A stretch of DNA of 33,348 nucleotides, taken from positions 1 to 33,348 of the forward strand of contig JAEYMU010000018.1 of the NCBI GenBank assembly GCA_023407175.1, read 5' to 3'. Below the pieces are notes generated by a model. It did not search any database. It worked only from the letters and a program-made list of their open reading frames with translations, and was not told the DNA's origin. Made by a program: the position numbers and the translations under genes. This stretch comes from Bacillota bacterium. GTDB taxonomy: Bacteria > Bacillota_A > Clostridia > Lachnospirales > Lachnospiraceae. This document shows, piece after piece, positions 16,277 to 25,407 of this stretch (positions are counted from its first letter, which is position 1; every line of letters begins with the position of its first letter).

Positions 16277-16491
16277 GATGAAATCCTCTCAGGAGAAAAT
16301 CTCTTTTGTTAATTTAAATGTATGTGACGAATAAGAAAAGTATACAAAAAATGTCGTAATCATAGGTGAAGAGGGAGCTAGCTTCATTAAAAATTTCTAA
16401 GAATATATAAATTTGTAAAACGTTTTCTTAAGTTCGAAACATAAGTAAAATTGCCTGGTATTCTATAAAGTATAAATATTGGGTAGATATA

Positions 16492-19029
16492 TTATTCAGT
16501 ATATTGAAACCACTCAACCTCCACATTCTTTTCTAGAGCATCAAGACCAATGCCGCTAAATTGAATGGATGAAATCTTAGTATAATCTTCTGTGTTTAAT
16601 ACAAGTGATACGTCTTCAAGGTTCTGAGGAACATAATCCAATGAAAACCCAGAAGTCATATTCGGAACGATAATTACACCTGAACAACTTGAACCATCCT
16701 TATAGTTAATATTCATGTATGTCATTCCCGTTCTCCATAAAAAGTCCTTTATTTCTCCATAAAATGAGTAACTTAAATGAATTTTCACATAATCAGCATT
16801 TTCTGGACATTTTATAGAATCATTTGTAGAGTAAAGTTCAGAACGGATTAGCGTAAGTTCTTTTTTTATAATATTATCTTGTCTTTCTAATAAACAAAAT
16901 CCTTCTTGTGTGATGATAACGTTATATCTATCCTTGATTGCCTCCCAAGTCAAAGGATTATCTATATATTTTATGTGGAAGTAAATAGTTTCGTCTTCCA
17001 GTATAATGTACCTAGGCGCTTGTTCTGAGTAGAAATAATCCGCAACTTTTTGATCAAGCCATGGAATGAATTCATTACAGTTTTGAATAGAAGGGCTGTA
17101 AACCATATTTAAATTAGTATAAACGGCTTTATATCCTACTTCCCATGGGTAAGTAGTAACAGTATCATTACCTATTGTTTCAAGAATATTTGGCGGAATG
17201 TAGGTATTGTCATATAACTCGGGAAGCAGGGAGCTGTCTTTTAAAGTTGCAAATGTAATTACTTTGTTTTTTAGACTATCCTTAATTTGTCCCCAATTAT
17301 TGTGGAGATTTATACACAATAGTGAAGCAATGGATAGGCATCCAATTATTGAGGCGGCATAATAAAACGCATATTTTTTCTTTGTTTTAATCAGCGAATA
17401 CATTGCTCTGAAATCAATAGATAGAACAACAACAGAAAATAGCATGGAAACCAACCAAATTCCCATAGCGATTCCATGTGCGGTGACGGAATATTTGTAT
17501 GCAAAAAATAGTGAAACGCTGCAAGAAATTAAAATAGTTGACTTATGATAATCGACTAAAAGAGATATAATTATAAGCATGATATACAACAAAACAATTA
17601 TAAGTAAATAACGATATTCTTGATTTGTTATTGCATCATCCCATTGTTGTGTTTTCATCCATCCGCTAGATATTCTCAATATTCCCGTAACATATTCGTA
17701 TAATCCTTTTAAAGAGGGGTTATAAACTAAATATGAGATAGGAGCAATTATTAATGAGGGAAGCATTAATAAAATGCATTTTTTATCTTTATCAAAGAAA
17801 AAACGCAGAATAATGAATATAGTAATGAATGCAACGCCGCTGGTAAAGGTTGAAAATTTGCAAAAGAACATTAAACTCAGCAGTAAATTCGTTATTATGA
17901 TACTCTTACTATTACCTAAGAAATAGATTACAACTGATAATAATAATAAATATAATTGGTAGTTATCTCGTTCGGATTCAAACATTGTAGTTACGTAAAC
18001 TAATACGGACAAAGCAATAGCAGTCAATGATAATTTGTTTTCTAAGTATAATTTATACAGCCAAATTAAAAGTATAATATGGATAATGAAAATAATTCCC
18101 CAAATCCCAATACCGAACCAGTAGGTTGATGAATTATTCAAATTCATAAGATAGCATATATAACCTAATGGTCCATATGTGAAATAAATGTCAGTTCCAT
18201 ATTTCAAATTTAAGGAATTGGCTATATTTAAAAAATATCGCCAGGACGGATCCAAGTTGAAGCCCCCTACTTTATATACAATATTAGGAATTATTAGAAA
18301 GAACTGTATGACGATTAGGGCTATAACAAGCAATTTTCTTATAGGTATGGAATTATAAGATTTTAAATTATTTAATACAGAACTCCATTTCTTATTTTTT
18401 GAAACATTAATGGTAAATAGGATAGTAATAAGTGAGAGAGTAAATAATGATAAAACAACAACATTTATGTAGGTGCTGTTTAATTTCGCGAATTCGTAAC
18501 TAATCAAAACATTACCGTTAAGAAGTTCATTATTTTTATATGCTTCTAAATTGGGAGAATTTTGATCATACCCTCCCATTACGACTAAATACGGATAATT
18601 ATTACTCGTACATTCTTCAGCGGTTATGTCTATTTGATATATATGATTTTTTTTCAGTGTAAGGGAAAAATAATCAGAATACCATTCAGCATTTTGGATG
18701 TCTGAAAATGGTACTTTTCTATCTAATAATAAATTTCTGTCATTATCCATTATTGATACATGTAAAGAGCCAGTAATTTCTGATTCTCCTTTGATTACAT
18801 AATATTTTAATCCTTTCAAATGGATATTTTCAGATTTAAAATTTTGTGAAACAGTGGTATTTTCATTTAATTCAATTAAAGAATGTTCACTTACAACCGG
18901 ATAGAAAGCTTCGCTGTCATATCTTAAACCTTGATATGGAAAGAGATAATAACATAATGTAAATATGCTTATAAATAAAATTGAAATACAACAAATTATA
19001 AATAATTTGTCCTTAGAATTAAAATTCAT
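16492..19029 (-). CDS. Large GT-C-like integral membrane protein
   Basis: The 845-residue protein has one N-terminal helix (about 9-31), then an extracytoplasmic beta-rich domain (about 50-180). A membrane block of about 11-12 helices follows (185-573), then a large extracytoplasmic C-terminal domain (about 580-845). After the third helix it carries DPSW (260-263) and FTYGPLG (283-289). I recognise this pair from uncharacterised GT-C-fold membrane proteins of the polyprenyl-sugar glycosyltransferase type, where an aspartate in the first outer loop is catalytic. A role in transferring sugars to cell-surface polymers is inferred. AGGAG precedes the ATG by seven bases. It is A+T-rich compared with genes to its left and lies downstream of phage tail genes, so it may have arrived with them or with a surface-glycan island. 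Confidence 0.7.
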   Translation of the reverse strand: MNFNSKDKLFIICCISILFISIFTLCYYLFPYQGLRYDSEAFYPVVSEHSLIELNENTTVSQNFKSENIHLKGLKYYVIKGESEITGSLHVSIMDNDRNLLLDRKVPFSDIQNAEWYSDYFSLTLKKNHIYQIDITAEECTSNNYPYLVVMGGYDQNSPNLEAYKNNELLNGNVLISYEFAKLNSTYINVVVLSLFTLSLITILFTINVSKNKKWSSVLNNLKSYNSIPIRKLLVIALIVIQFFLIIPNIVYKVGGFNLDPSWRYFLNIANSLNLKYGTDIYFTYGPLGYICYLMNLNNSSTYWFGIGIWGIIFIIHIILLIWLYKLYLENKLSLTAIALSVLVYVTTMFESERDNYQLYLLLLSVVIYFLGNSKSIIITNLLLSLMFFCKFSTFTSGVAFITIFIILRFFFDKDKKCILLMLPSLIIAPISYLVYNPSLKGLYEYVTGILRISSGWMKTQQWDDAITNQEYRYLLIIVLLYIMLIIISLLVDYHKSTILISCSVSLFFAYKYSVTAHGIAMGIWLVSMLFSVVVLSIDFRAMYSLIKTKKKYAFYYAASIIGCLSIASLLCINLHNNWGQIKDSLKNKVITFATLKDSSLLPELYDNTYIPPNILETIGNDTVTTYPWEVGYKAVYTNLNMVYSPSIQNCNEFIPWLDQKVADYFYSEQAPRYIILEDETIYFHIKYIDNPLTWEAIKDRYNVIITQEGFCLLERQDNIIKKELTLIRSELYSTNDSIKCPENADYVKIHLSYSFYGEIKDFLWRTGMTYMNINYKDGSSCSGVIIVPNMTSGFSLDYVPQNLEDVSLVLNTEDYTKISSIQFSGIGLDALEKNVEVEWFQYTE

Positions 19030-19525
19030 TATATTCTCCTAATTAATATTATTTTCCAAGTAAATATAACATAAATCTCCTTATACGGCAATCAAAGTAT
19101 AAGTGACTTATCAGAAATTAATTGAAGGAAAAAATATTCACAGGGAGAAATTTGGTTTCTAGCCTGCAAACAAAAATCAAATCAAAGTTGAAAGAGTCAA
19201 AATCCCTATATACCCAAAATAAACTAAAAGATTAAATTTAATAAAGTTGTAGAGATATTTATGTCTTAAAAAGTCCAAGTGCCGATATGATAGTTCTCAA
19301 AAATCGGGAAAAGGCAGTAATTGGCGGCGCCCTGAAAGAAAGGATAGTACTGAAGAATCATGTCTGAATACACATGTAAAGTTAGTCTGAACTGCAGGAA
19401 TAAATAAAGCCCATATAAGGATGATATTATTCCTGCAATTCTAAATGACATGACGCATAACTTTTACTCATTATAACAATCTTTCTATTTCTTATATAAA
19501 TGGTTATAACATCCGTCAAGTAACA
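19030..19525. other. Mostly non-coding A+T-rich stretch between membrane-protein and tail genes
   Basis: These 496 bases lie between the start of the GT-C-like gene and the end of the last tail-like gene, both on the minus strand. Apart from a 61-codon open frame at 19266-19451, I see no gene, no clear terminator and no attachment-site-like repeat. No lysis genes (holin, endolysin), which would often follow tail fibres, are present. Confidence 0.6.
19266..19451 (-). pseudogene. Probable fragment of a membrane protein
   Basis: The open frame encodes 61 residues with one hydrophobic helix (about 5-22), followed by HVYSDMILQYYPFF. A D-x-x-x-Q-Y-x-P-F pattern after the first helix is seen in YfhO-like and other GT-C-type membrane proteins. 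The frame then stops soon afterwards. No good ribosome binding site lies before the ATG. It is best read as the decayed 5' end of a second GT-C-like gene beside the intact one, though it could be a small membrane protein or chance. Confidence 0.3.
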
Positions 19526-20200
19526 TTAAGATTGTTTTGGTACATAAAGATACACATTAGGATTAAGAGAAAAATTATAATTTTGATTATGATCTCCGGT
19601 ATAATTATAATTAATTGATAATATTCCAGTTGTTGAATTATAAGACAAGCTTATATTTTTGCCACATGAATTAACTTGTCCCAAAGGGCCATGCATGCTT
19701 GCACCTATACCTGATCCGAATGAAAAATTTGCTATGGTTAATTCACTCCAATTTTCATACTTAGGCTTGATGTCAACGTTTCCAGTTGTGCCGGAAGATA
19801 CTTGTATTATTTGGATTTCACTTCCGACACTACCCAATTTTTTTGGCACTGAATCGGCACCTACAACATACTTTCCGGTGGAATCCTCATAAAACCTCAT
19901 TCCACCCAGCTTATCATTTATAGAGTTAACTAAATTCGTAAGACTTGTAATTAAATTAGACAGTGAAGTCTTAATAGTTTTAACCAAAGTTACATCTGCT
20001 GCATATCCTGCAACTTGATTTTCATTTGTAGTCACACCTTTATAGCTTCCTAATTTGCTTTCTGCCGTAGTTCCGTCGCTGAATTCTACATCAGTTGATT
20101 TTGTCCAAAAGGAGTACCTTTCCCACTTTTTACTTTCGGGAGTATTATCGATACATTTCCTATATTTACGACCGGTTTTGATTGTTTCTTGTATAGCCAT
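19526..20200 (-). CDS. Phage tail fibre-like/baseplate accessory protein
   Basis: The 224-residue protein lies at the promoter-distal end of the tail gene block. The N-terminal 70 residues contain WTKSTDVEFSDGTTAESKLG, a pattern recurrent in Clostridia phage tail proteins. Residues about 70-100 form an amphipathic helix likely to trimerise (LVKTIKTSLSNLITSLTNLV). The C-terminal half is Ser/Gly/Asn-rich and probably beta-structured (for example TGILSINYNYTGDHNQNYNF), as in receptor-binding tips. AGGAGG lies eight bases before the ATG. The specific receptor is unknown. Confidence 0.65.
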   Translation of the reverse strand: MAIQETIKTGRKYRKCIDNTPESKKWERYSFWTKSTDVEFSDGTTAESKLGSYKGVTTNENQVAGYAADVTLVKTIKTSLSNLITSLTNLVNSINDKLGGMRFYEDSTGKYVVGADSVPKKLGSVGSEIQIIQVSSGTTGNVDIKPKYENWSELTIANFSFGSGIGASMHGPLGQVNSCGKNISLSYNSTTGILSINYNYTGDHNQNYNFSLNPNVYLYVPKQS

Positions 20201-20218
20201 GCTTTCTTCCTCCTAGTT

Positions 20219-20533
20219 TCAAGTATCGATCCATATCTCCCCTACCGGGATATCTGGCTCCGCAGAAGAGGAATGGAAAGGATTATATTTTTCTTTTTCT
20301 GATATACTTTTCTGCCAAGTAAAAATCTTGGCTTCAATAAAATTAAACAAGTCAGCCGAGTAGTTATGGAGGCCATTCTGCTGACTTAAAAATATAGCGG
20401 CATCTGTAAATTTACTGTCTGAGATTAAATCATTATACATTACCATAAGTGAAAGGGTAGAAAGACCGACATCATGAAAGAAGGTTCTTTCATCAATTCC
20501 ATCAGGAAATATAGAGGTATATGGATATTGAAT
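20219..20533 (-). CDS. Small phage tail-associated protein, apparent ATT start
   Basis: The frame is open from 20563 (TTG), but that start overlaps the previous gene by 29 bases and has no suitable binding site. A strong GGAGG (20546-20542) is followed after eight bases by ATT at 20533, giving a 104-residue protein beginning with the segment QYPYTSIFPDGIDERTFF. I therefore annotate ATT as the start. The product is acidic, mostly helical in appearance (NYSADLFNFIEAKIFTWQKS), and ends PVGEIWIDT, resembling the C-termini of neighbours. It overlaps no other gene with this start except at the stop of the 122-residue gene just upstream. Function is unknown; it is probably a structural or assembly component of the tail. 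Confidence 0.6.
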   Translation of the reverse strand: MQYPYTSIFPDGIDERTFFHDVGLSTLSLMVMYNDLISDSKFTDAAIFLSQQNGLHNYSADLFNFIEAKIFTWQKSISEKEKYNPFHSSSAEPDIPVGEIWIDT

Positions 20534-20534
20534 A

Positions 20535-20903
20535 TCAATCACCTCCAACCCAAACATCATCAATAGAGCATATTTCCGGTTCTTCCGGTTCTAAAAATAC
20601 GCATTGAGATTTTTGAATAGTCATTATCTGACCATTTCTTATTTCTTCTTCGAGGGTGTTTATTGTTTCAGCGCCTCCGAGAGAATATTGTGATAATATA
20701 TCTTTATATTCATTCATCGTTTTACTAGCCAGTTCAAATAATTCCCGTTCTTTATAACCATTTATTTCATTAATCAAGGACGCCACTGAATCGTCTGCGT
20801 CCTTAAAGTGGTGCTGGGTAATTAAGCTGATTGGGAAATTACTGTATTCGTGGGTGTATAACTTGGAATTATTTACAATAAAATCCTCATTTGCTTCGGA
20901 CAT
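20535..20903 (-). CDS. Small phage tail-associated protein (122 residues)
   Basis: The 122-residue acidic product begins MSEANEDFIVNNSK and is probably helical through its middle (INGYKERELFELASKTMNEY). It ends with an acidic stretch and the peptide CSIDDVWVGGD. The bases encoding the last residues also contain GGAGGTGA, the ribosome binding site of the next gene. The ATG follows GGAAGTGA. It is 142 bases downstream of the tail fibre gene, in the same direction. I do not recognise a family. Context suggests a tail or fibre accessory protein. Confidence 0.6.
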   Translation of the reverse strand: MSEANEDFIVNNSKLYTHEYSNFPISLITQHHFKDADDSVASLINEINGYKERELFELASKTMNEYKDILSQYSLGGAETINTLEEEIRNGQIMTIQKSQCVFLEPEEPEICSIDDVWVGGD

Positions 20904-21045
20904 AAAATCACTTCCTTTTTTATATATTTATATTTTAAATGCTGTTATCCTCAATTTAGATAAATAATTTTAATAGCTCATGACCCTTGTTAAAAAGCTT
21001 CCATATTTTTTATAGTTTTATCATCATATTCATAGTAATCTCCAC

Positions 21046-22722
21046 TTACAAGGGATGTATCGTAACTTTGTTTATAGCTAACCCTGTTGGGGACGGATAA
21101 AAAGAATAGGATAAAGATCTCTCATATTCAATAGGGTCCAAAGATAGTTTTACCGCAACTGTACTCAACAAAGTCCCATCGGCATGAAGCAGTATTGGCA
21201 CTCTGGGAGTACTATACTCTTCAAACTGCGCAAATCCTATTACACTTGTAGCTATATAATTCAAACCGGAAAAGTCATAATCTACAGAAAGAACTAAATG
21301 CCCATACTTAGAGGTCCAATCTTCCGGTATGACAACAGATTCTGTTCCAGACACAATTCTTGGTACGTTCTTATATTCATAGCTGGGAATCTGAGGGACA
21401 TATGCAGTAGCAAAAAACTTTGTACCAACACTTGTATTTGATGAGTCTGTTTCTGAACCGTCTGAGATTACTATTATCAGCTCACCTGAATATTCTCCCA
21501 TTCGTATTCCGTCAATAATGATAGTATCATCTGATACATGTGTGCCTGCCGTATCCATAATCCATAATTCATAATTATTTGTGGTAAGATTGCGTTTTAG
21601 CTGCAACCTTGGAATATAATACTGCTCGGAGGATTCTACTGAATTGCCCAAAAGCATACCATATCCGAAGTCTAACCAGACGGTAGCCGTTCCCGGACTA
21701 TTCATACCTCTTACACTTACTGCAACAGACTGTCTGGAGCTTGAAGGTACTGAAAATTCCATAAGCTTTACAGACGTTCCCGTTTTTATCCCGATCTTAG
21801 GCACTTTATCTCCGCCAGTATTCGCAATCATATCTGCCAGTATTTTGCCCTGATAAGCATCAAGTGCTGTCCCCGTTTCTGTAGTGGTAAGATTATTATT
21901 AATGCTCGGAATATCTCCAATATCCGCTTTAGAGCCTTCATAGCCATCCCACTTGGCTTTTTCGGATACGCTCACATGAAGGTCAGTGCTGCTTTGATGT
22001 GCCTGAAACTCCGTCTCATCAGTTTTATTTCCTATTGCCGTTTCAAGGGCTTCTACAACTGTCTGATTTTCTTCCATTGCATCAGCTATTTCTTTTAAGG
22101 TATCTAATGTAGAAGGTGCTCCATTGATTAGTGCTGATACTTTACTATCTGTATATCCAGTCGATTGCACATATGTACTGTCTGCATAATCCTTTGCCTC
22201 CGTTAAAATCATATCAGAGCTACCTAATGGCTCCGCATCTGTTATTCCGTATCCGGCAAGCGTTGTAGGATTGCTGCCACCTATAATATGTCCTTTAGTA
22301 TCAACGACTACTTTCGAATATTCACCCATACTAATCCCTGATTCTGGGTGTATATATACGGTGTCGGTAAATTTGGCATTGGCAGGAACAGACTCGTTAA
22401 TAGAAAAACCACTATCTTTTAAGGTATACCCGTTACCGTCGAAAACAGGAACCCCGCCATCTGTTACGGCGGTCTGAATGGCGGGTATTTGCCTTTGATT
22501 AACTACATTGCTAAGTCCTAACTGTTCTTTGGTAACATTGTGGGGATTGCTTTTATTGCTTGTATGGGTCTCGAAGTCGGCTTGCTTGGTCAGCGTAGCA
22601 TCTTTATCTTGTAAAGCTTTAATGGACGAATCCAATATATCCATATTGGTATTTTGTGTCTGAACGTTGTATTTTTCGTCACTCGTTGGTTTTTGTAATT
22701 TTAAATTCGATGTTAGGTTAAT
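21046..22722 (-). CDS. Phage tail fibre protein, apparent ATT start
   Basis: With the start I propose, the protein has 558 residues. It opens NLTSNLKLQKPTSDEKYNVQ, the canonical N-terminus of Bacillota phage tail fibres that docks to the baseplate. Further fibre motifs follow: KSNPHNVTKEQLGLSNV (about 55-71), NPTTLAGYGITDA (about 150-162) and SSTDLHVSVSEKAKWDG (about 249-265). The C-terminal 200 residues are beta-rich and likely form the tip that binds the host. The frame is open to a TTG at 22737, but that TTG lies inside the ribosome binding site GGAGG (22735-22731). ATT at 22722 is eight bases downstream and overlaps the TAA of the previous gene. Adsorption to the host surface is the expected role. 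Confidence 0.85.
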   Translation of the reverse strand: MNLTSNLKLQKPTSDEKYNVQTQNTNMDILDSSIKALQDKDATLTKQADFETHTSNKSNPHNVTKEQLGLSNVVNQRQIPAIQTAVTDGGVPVFDGNGYTLKDSGFSINESVPANAKFTDTVYIHPESGISMGEYSKVVVDTKGHIIGGSNPTTLAGYGITDAEPLGSSDMILTEAKDYADSTYVQSTGYTDSKVSALINGAPSTLDTLKEIADAMEENQTVVEALETAIGNKTDETEFQAHQSSTDLHVSVSEKAKWDGYEGSKADIGDIPSINNNLTTTETGTALDAYQGKILADMIANTGGDKVPKIGIKTGTSVKLMEFSVPSSSRQSVAVSVRGMNSPGTATVWLDFGYGMLLGNSVESSEQYYIPRLQLKRNLTTNNYELWIMDTAGTHVSDDTIIIDGIRMGEYSGELIIVISDGSETDSSNTSVGTKFFATAYVPQIPSYEYKNVPRIVSGTESVVIPEDWTSKYGHLVLSVDYDFSGLNYIATSVIGFAQFEEYSTPRVPILLHADGTLLSTVAVKLSLDPIEYERSLSYSFYPSPTGLAINKVTIHPL

Positions 22723-24472
22723 AGTTACCGCCTCCAATCATTTGAGATAATTCTTTATGGGCATATTTGCTTAGTACACCGTGTTTGTATTCGGACAGGG
22801 CTTTATGAGTTCCCATTTCTTTGACGAGATCATCATATAATGGATAAAACTTATACATGGTTACAGAAGATGTCCATGCTCCGAAATCGTGATTCACAGA
22901 TTTGATAATATATTGTTCTTCCATATCGGAATCAGAATTTTGGTAAGATACCTTTGTATTGACATCGTAAAACGGAACAAGGTTGGTGGTTAAAGTAATA
23001 CTGTCAGTTAATCTTGCATTTTTCCAGTTTTCCAACTTCGCACGGGATAAGGCCAGAGAATCGGAAGTGATATTTTCGTATTCGCCGCCGGTTTTCACAT
23101 CAAGTATTTCGCCAATTTTCTGTACGGTAAAAGGAGAGTTCTGTACTGTTTGAAACTCTACGCTTTCGCAGTTATATTTTTTCTGAAAATATCCAATGGA
23201 ATATTTCTTGAAAACTTCTCCGTCGGGAAAGGTATAGTTATCGCCTGCGGTACCGTCCGTTAAGACATTCAGGCCGTGAGCCTGCCAATGGCCCAGCAGA
23301 TAGGAATAAAATATGGTTTCGCCATTCATCCTCTTGGACTTTATTTTGAAAACAAAAACAGCGCCTTTTTCCAAGGCGCCGCCATCAAGGGAGGTGTCCG
23401 TATTCTCATCCATAATGTCAATAGTTCCCAGACCGTTGATATTTACTTTAGGATTTACCGCATTTACGGATGGGATCCTGATCGCAATTAAGTCGCCGTT
23501 ATAATATTTGTCATCATATCCATTTATCGTACATGTATAAACATTGTTGCCGTAGGTACATTCTTCCGTATAAAAATCTGCCTCTATGACTTCTCCCCAT
23601 ACCTCGCAGATATTTCTTACCTTGTTCAGCTCACAGCTCAAATTTTCTGAAATCAAAATAGATTGGAGAAATTCGTTTGAAAATATAATATCATCCTTGT
23701 AGCAGCTTGGAATCATACGGCAGATAAATGTATTTTGTATATCGAAGTACATTTCATAATTAGGGTATAAATCCCTGATTTTTTCTAAAATAGTAAGAAT
23801 AGAAATGCCGGATGAGAATTCCAGGTCGTATGGAATCGTGTTCCAAAGGGGATTTTCCAGTCTGTATTTTTGCCAGTCGTCATTATTCTGAGGCATGGCC
23901 TTGTATTCCCCGATGTCGTCTATCACGTAGTTTCTAATATTTGTAAGCTGAGACAAAAGGGCAACCATTGCCTCGCGGATAATATTATATTTTATGACCG
24001 CACCCGTATCCGGATTTTCTTCATATGCCGGTATACGGGTGGTAAGAGCACCCAGTTGTCCGCTTTTTGTTCCATCCAGTTTGGCAATAAAATCATTGCA
24101 GTTAATAGTGAGCTGATTTGTGACGGCATCGTAGGAGCCTGACGTATTGGTGTAGACATAATACCCCATGGAATAGTAAACGTATTCTTTTTTGCGTATA
24201 TCCAATACGCCAATATACAAGTGCAGGTCCTTATTTACCCAAACTAAGCCGTCCTCCACAATTTTTGTATCATTTCTATCAAATAAGGTAGGAACAATGG
24301 TAGCGGAAAAGGTTCTTCTGACCGAAGACGTGCTGTCGACAGAGGCAGAACCGCCGACGATAACGCCGTGCAGGATGTCCAATATCGTGCCATTTTCCTT
24401 CAATACTTCTATTTTGACCTCATACCGAATGGGTATCTGGACCATCAGATCTAAATCATAGTTAGTTATCAT
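22718..24472 (-). CDS. Phage baseplate/tail protein, DUF5048-like
   Basis: The 584-residue protein resembles the DUF5048 tail proteins of Lachnospiraceae prophages. It opens ITNYDLDLMVQIPIRYEVKI and contains GGSASVDSTSSVRRTFSATI (about 37-56), a beta-rich central part, and NINGLGTIDI. It probably acts as a hub or tail-tip protein between the tube end and the fibres. The ATG overlaps the stop of the upstream gene (ATGA), with GAGGAATGG as binding site. Its 3' end contains GGAGGCGG, the binding site of the fibre gene. No peptidase or lysozyme motif was recognised. Confidence 0.75.
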   Translation of the reverse strand: MITNYDLDLMVQIPIRYEVKIEVLKENGTILDILHGVIVGGSASVDSTSSVRRTFSATIVPTLFDRNDTKIVEDGLVWVNKDLHLYIGVLDIRKKEYVYYSMGYYVYTNTSGSYDAVTNQLTINCNDFIAKLDGTKSGQLGALTTRIPAYEENPDTGAVIKYNIIREAMVALLSQLTNIRNYVIDDIGEYKAMPQNNDDWQKYRLENPLWNTIPYDLEFSSGISILTILEKIRDLYPNYEMYFDIQNTFICRMIPSCYKDDIIFSNEFLQSILISENLSCELNKVRNICEVWGEVIEADFYTEECTYGNNVYTCTINGYDDKYYNGDLIAIRIPSVNAVNPKVNINGLGTIDIMDENTDTSLDGGALEKGAVFVFKIKSKRMNGETIFYSYLLGHWQAHGLNVLTDGTAGDNYTFPDGEVFKKYSIGYFQKKYNCESVEFQTVQNSPFTVQKIGEILDVKTGGEYENITSDSLALSRAKLENWKNARLTDSITLTTNLVPFYDVNTKVSYQNSDSDMEEQYIIKSVNHDFGAWTSSVTMYKFYPLYDDLVKEMGTHKALSEYKHGVLSKYAHKELSQMIGGGNY

Positions 24473-25395
24473 CTATCCCACCATTCCTCAGTCACATCGG
24501 ACAGATTTGATTTGTATAAATCTCTTTCAGACGAATAATCTCCGACCTCTACCCATTCGAAAGCAATATCGCGGTTGTTGTATTCGGAATCCGCGGTATC
24601 GGAAATATCGCCCGTGATTTGAATTAACCATATTCTGCCGTCAAAATGTTTCAATAGCTTTGGCATACCGTCGGAAAGAATGTCTATGACCTCTTTCTGA
24701 AACCGTATCCTTTCTCCGTCGTCTAACTGGAAAGTGCATGTTTCTTCGTCGAGATACATGAATTTCCCTTTAAAGGATCCCTTGTCATAATTAGCTTTCG
24801 TGTTTCGGATATAGGTGGGATAGCGGTTCAGAATGGTTACGGCGGTAGAAGAAGGAACTACCCTTGAAGTATCGCAGAATCCATCGGTAGCAGGAGTTCC
24901 GATTATATTATTCTTTTCTGCTATGAATATGGAATCGAATACGGAGTCGACAAAAGTAGTATTATAAAGCCCCTCCGTACCGTATAGGGCAGGAACCAAA
25001 GCGTACTCATACTGGATGCTGCTTGCATTGAAATAATCATTAGTAATAATTCCGCTTGTAAGATCTTCAAGGGTATGTATTTCCTTTACCGCTATTGTTG
25101 TCCATTTAAATGCTGATACATCCCTGCGTTTTATCAAAATATGCGAGACCGACTTTAAATTCCAGTCAACGTTGCCTGCGGATGTATTATTGCTGAAATC
25201 CGCATGAAATATAGTATCGAAGTCCCATTGTTCCGGACAGTCCATCGTTGGCTCCGATTCTATTTCTTTTGTAATATAAAGGCAATCGAATAGTCCATTT
25301 TTTAAAACAAGATAAGTGATATTTTTAACCGAGGTCGGAGTCAGCGGGACAGTATTTCTATCAGCGCCTAAAATATTATTTCCTAAAAAAAACAT
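24469..25395 (-). CDS. Phage tail/baseplate protein
   Basis: The 308-residue soluble, beta-rich protein begins MFFLGNNILGADRNTVPLTP. It contains WDFDTIFHADFSNNTSAGNV and many aromatic residues, and it ends SDVTEEWWDR. It sits between the FN3-like protein and the DUF5048-like protein, where distal-tail or hub-associated proteins are normally encoded. AAAGGAGGTGAAAT precedes the ATG. A specific family is not recognised, and the role in the tail tip is inferred from order. Its stop codon overlaps the next start by four bases. Confidence 0.6.
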   Translation of the reverse strand: MFFLGNNILGADRNTVPLTPTSVKNITYLVLKNGLFDCLYITKEIESEPTMDCPEQWDFDTIFHADFSNNTSAGNVDWNLKSVSHILIKRRDVSAFKWTTIAVKEIHTLEDLTSGIITNDYFNASSIQYEYALVPALYGTEGLYNTTFVDSVFDSIFIAEKNNIIGTPATDGFCDTSRVVPSSTAVTILNRYPTYIRNTKANYDKGSFKGKFMYLDEETCTFQLDDGERIRFQKEVIDILSDGMPKLLKHFDGRIWLIQITGDISDTADSEYNNRDIAFEWVEVGDYSSERDLYKSNLSDVTEEWWDR

Positions 25396-25407
25396 ATTTC
25401 ACCTCCT

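Noticed and set aside
21046..22722. Diversity-generating retroelement target in the tail fibre
   Set aside because: No reverse transcriptase, template repeat or adenine-biased variable repeat was seen in the window, and the fibre C-terminus shows no obvious C-type-lectin pattern.
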